From positions 62,001-126,000 of the forward strand of contig JAUIAP010000003.1 of the NCBI GenBank assembly GCA_030425205.1: DNA of 64,000 nt, written 5' to 3'. Both the position numbers and the translations under genes were made by a program. Position 1 is the stretch's first letter, and every line of letters begins with the position of its first letter. The notes beneath the pieces were generated by a model. That model saw only the letters and a program-made list of their open reading frames with translations. It searched no databases and was not told where the DNA came from. The DNA comes from Anaerolineae bacterium (GTDB lineage Bacteria > Chloroflexota > Anaerolineae > Promineifilales > Promineifilaceae). Of this stretch, positions 63,189 through 64,000 are shown in pieces.

Positions 63189-64000
63189 TTAAATCAAGCT
63201 CAACTGCTGCACCACTTCTTCCGCTTGTTCTGCGACAGAGGAGGTCGCACTGACAACGCCAACGACGCGATTTGTTTCGCTGATGGAAAGGTCTTTGATC
63301 GGTTTCGGCCGAACTGTGCGCTTCCCTGATACAGCCTTGCTCAGCTTTAAGCGTTTGCAAGTGTTGCGCTTCGATTTGATGTAAAGGTCTGTTTTTGCAT
63401 TCCCGACAGTCATCGCCACCACTTCATCCGCTCCTTTTAGCAGTTTGAAGTTGACAACGCCTTGACCATTGCGTTTCTGACTCGGATACTCATTCAACGG
63501 TGTCGATTTCGCAATGCCATTATCCGCAATGCTCCACACCAATGCAACGTCCTCTGCAATATCGGTCGGACTGACCGTCGCCATGCCAATGACACCTGCC
63601 GCCTCAGATTTTAACCGCATTCCACCAACTCCCCCCGCTTTTAGCCCCGATGACCTCACATCATCCTCATTAAAGCGAATCAACTGACCATCGGTTGAGG
63701 CGAGTAGTACATCATGCGCCCCGCTTGTCCACTCGACCCAGCCAAGCATATCCCCATCCGCCACACGCATCAACGTAAACGACTGGTCGCTCACGCCGGG
63801 CAGATCGTTGACGCGCACACGCTTGACCTCGCCGGCGACCGTCGCCATTGTCAGATAGCCCCCATTTTCTTCATCGGACATTACCTCTTCAGGGACGGCA
63901 ATCGCGGCGGCGAGATAGGTGTCACGGACAAAGTCGTTGCCGTCTGTCCAGTGGACGCCATGACCAATTTCGGCCGATTCTGGCAAATCATAGACAAAGC
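63189..64000 (-). CDS. gyrA: DNA gyrase (or topoisomerase IV) subunit A, C-terminal part
   Basis: The frame runs off the right edge, so the breakage-reunion domain is missing. The visible 270 residues are the DNA-wrapping beta-pinwheel, with repeated blades: ENGGYLTMATVAGEVKRVRV, LLASTDGQLIRFNEDDVRSS, VWSIADNGIAKSTPLNEYP and IKSKRNTCKRLKLS. Each blade has the G-x-(I/V)-R/K pattern. A canonical GyrA box is not visible, which would lie upstream or be degenerate; topoisomerase IV subunit A is therefore possible. The start lies outside the window. Confidence 0.88.
   Translation of the reverse strand, partial: FVYDLPESAEIGHGVHWTDGNDFVRDTYLAAAIAVPEEVMSDEENGGYLTMATVAGEVKRVRVNDLPGVSDQSFTLMRVADGDMLGWVEWTSGAHDVLLASTDGQLIRFNEDDVRSSGLKAGGVGGMRLKSEAAGVIGMATVSPTDIAEDVALVWSIADNGIAKSTPLNEYPSQKRNGQGVVNFKLLKGADEVVAMTVGNAKTDLYIKSKRNTCKRLKLSKAVSGKRTVRPKPIKDLSISETNRVVGVVSATSSVAEQAEEVVQQLSLI

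Overview
This 64 kb window looks like chromosomal DNA of a filamentous Chloroflexota-type bacterium. That assignment is inferred from gene content (large membrane glycosyltransferases, a RarA fusion of the long type, a LonB-like protease, an Opp-type solute-binding protein) and from the mosaic of short intergenic repeats. I could not run a phylogeny. The base composition is moderate, genes lie on both strands in short operons, and the 8-mer palindrome TCGGCCGA occurs about 76 times by eye, roughly once per 0.84 kb inside and outside genes.

Layout. 1-6.8 kb: a partial TPR-like gene, a GT4 glycosyltransferase, rarA with a methyltransferase-like tail, two fragments of a decayed type I restriction locus, and a DUF262/HNH (GmrSD-like) gene. 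6.9-10.8 kb: OppF, OppD and a solute-binding protein whose domain order appears circularly permuted. 11-19.7 kb: three polytopic glycosyltransferases, an orphan phage antirepressor-like gene, a DUF1461/TIGR01906 membrane protein and a protein with a PHAX-like RNA-binding domain. 19.9-31.4 kb: an M24 peptidase, an ATPase-winged-helix regulator, a tocopherol-cyclase-like protein, an acyl-CoA dehydrogenase, a META-domain lipoprotein, a DGPF/ECF42 sigma pair, an AraC regulator, an MFS transporter and a MOSC protein.

31.5-41.6 kb is the most unusual segment. It holds an unknown 405-aa gene whose 5' leader is covered by a divergent, structured small RNA with its own promoter and terminator; an ATPase; a parA gene with an overlapping ribbon-helix-helix gene; 2.5 kb of non-coding DNA; a pentapeptide-repeat protein; tRNA-Pro; a methyltransferase; and a second operon ending in a related ribbon-helix-helix gene. 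Seven arrays of helically phased TTGAGT repeats lie in and around it (36.1-48.9 kb). The first covers the parA promoter. I read this as a ParA/RHH partition system with a dispersed centromere.

41.8-48.6 kb is an arginine biosynthesis cluster (argC, GNAT, argB, MOSC, argD, argA-like, GNAT, argG). A 19-codon leader peptide rich in arginine codons precedes it, with mutually exclusive antiterminator and terminator hairpins, which is the architecture of ribosome-mediated attenuation. 49-64 kb: a CocE/NonD hydrolase, MoxR ATPase, NAD synthetase, a zinc-finger membrane protein, a GH13 amylase, a LonB-like protease, an M23-SH3-glycosidase fusion, a zinc-type ABC binding protein behind a perfect palindrome, thiol peroxidase, a cold-shock-domain protein and the 3' end of a gyrase A gene.
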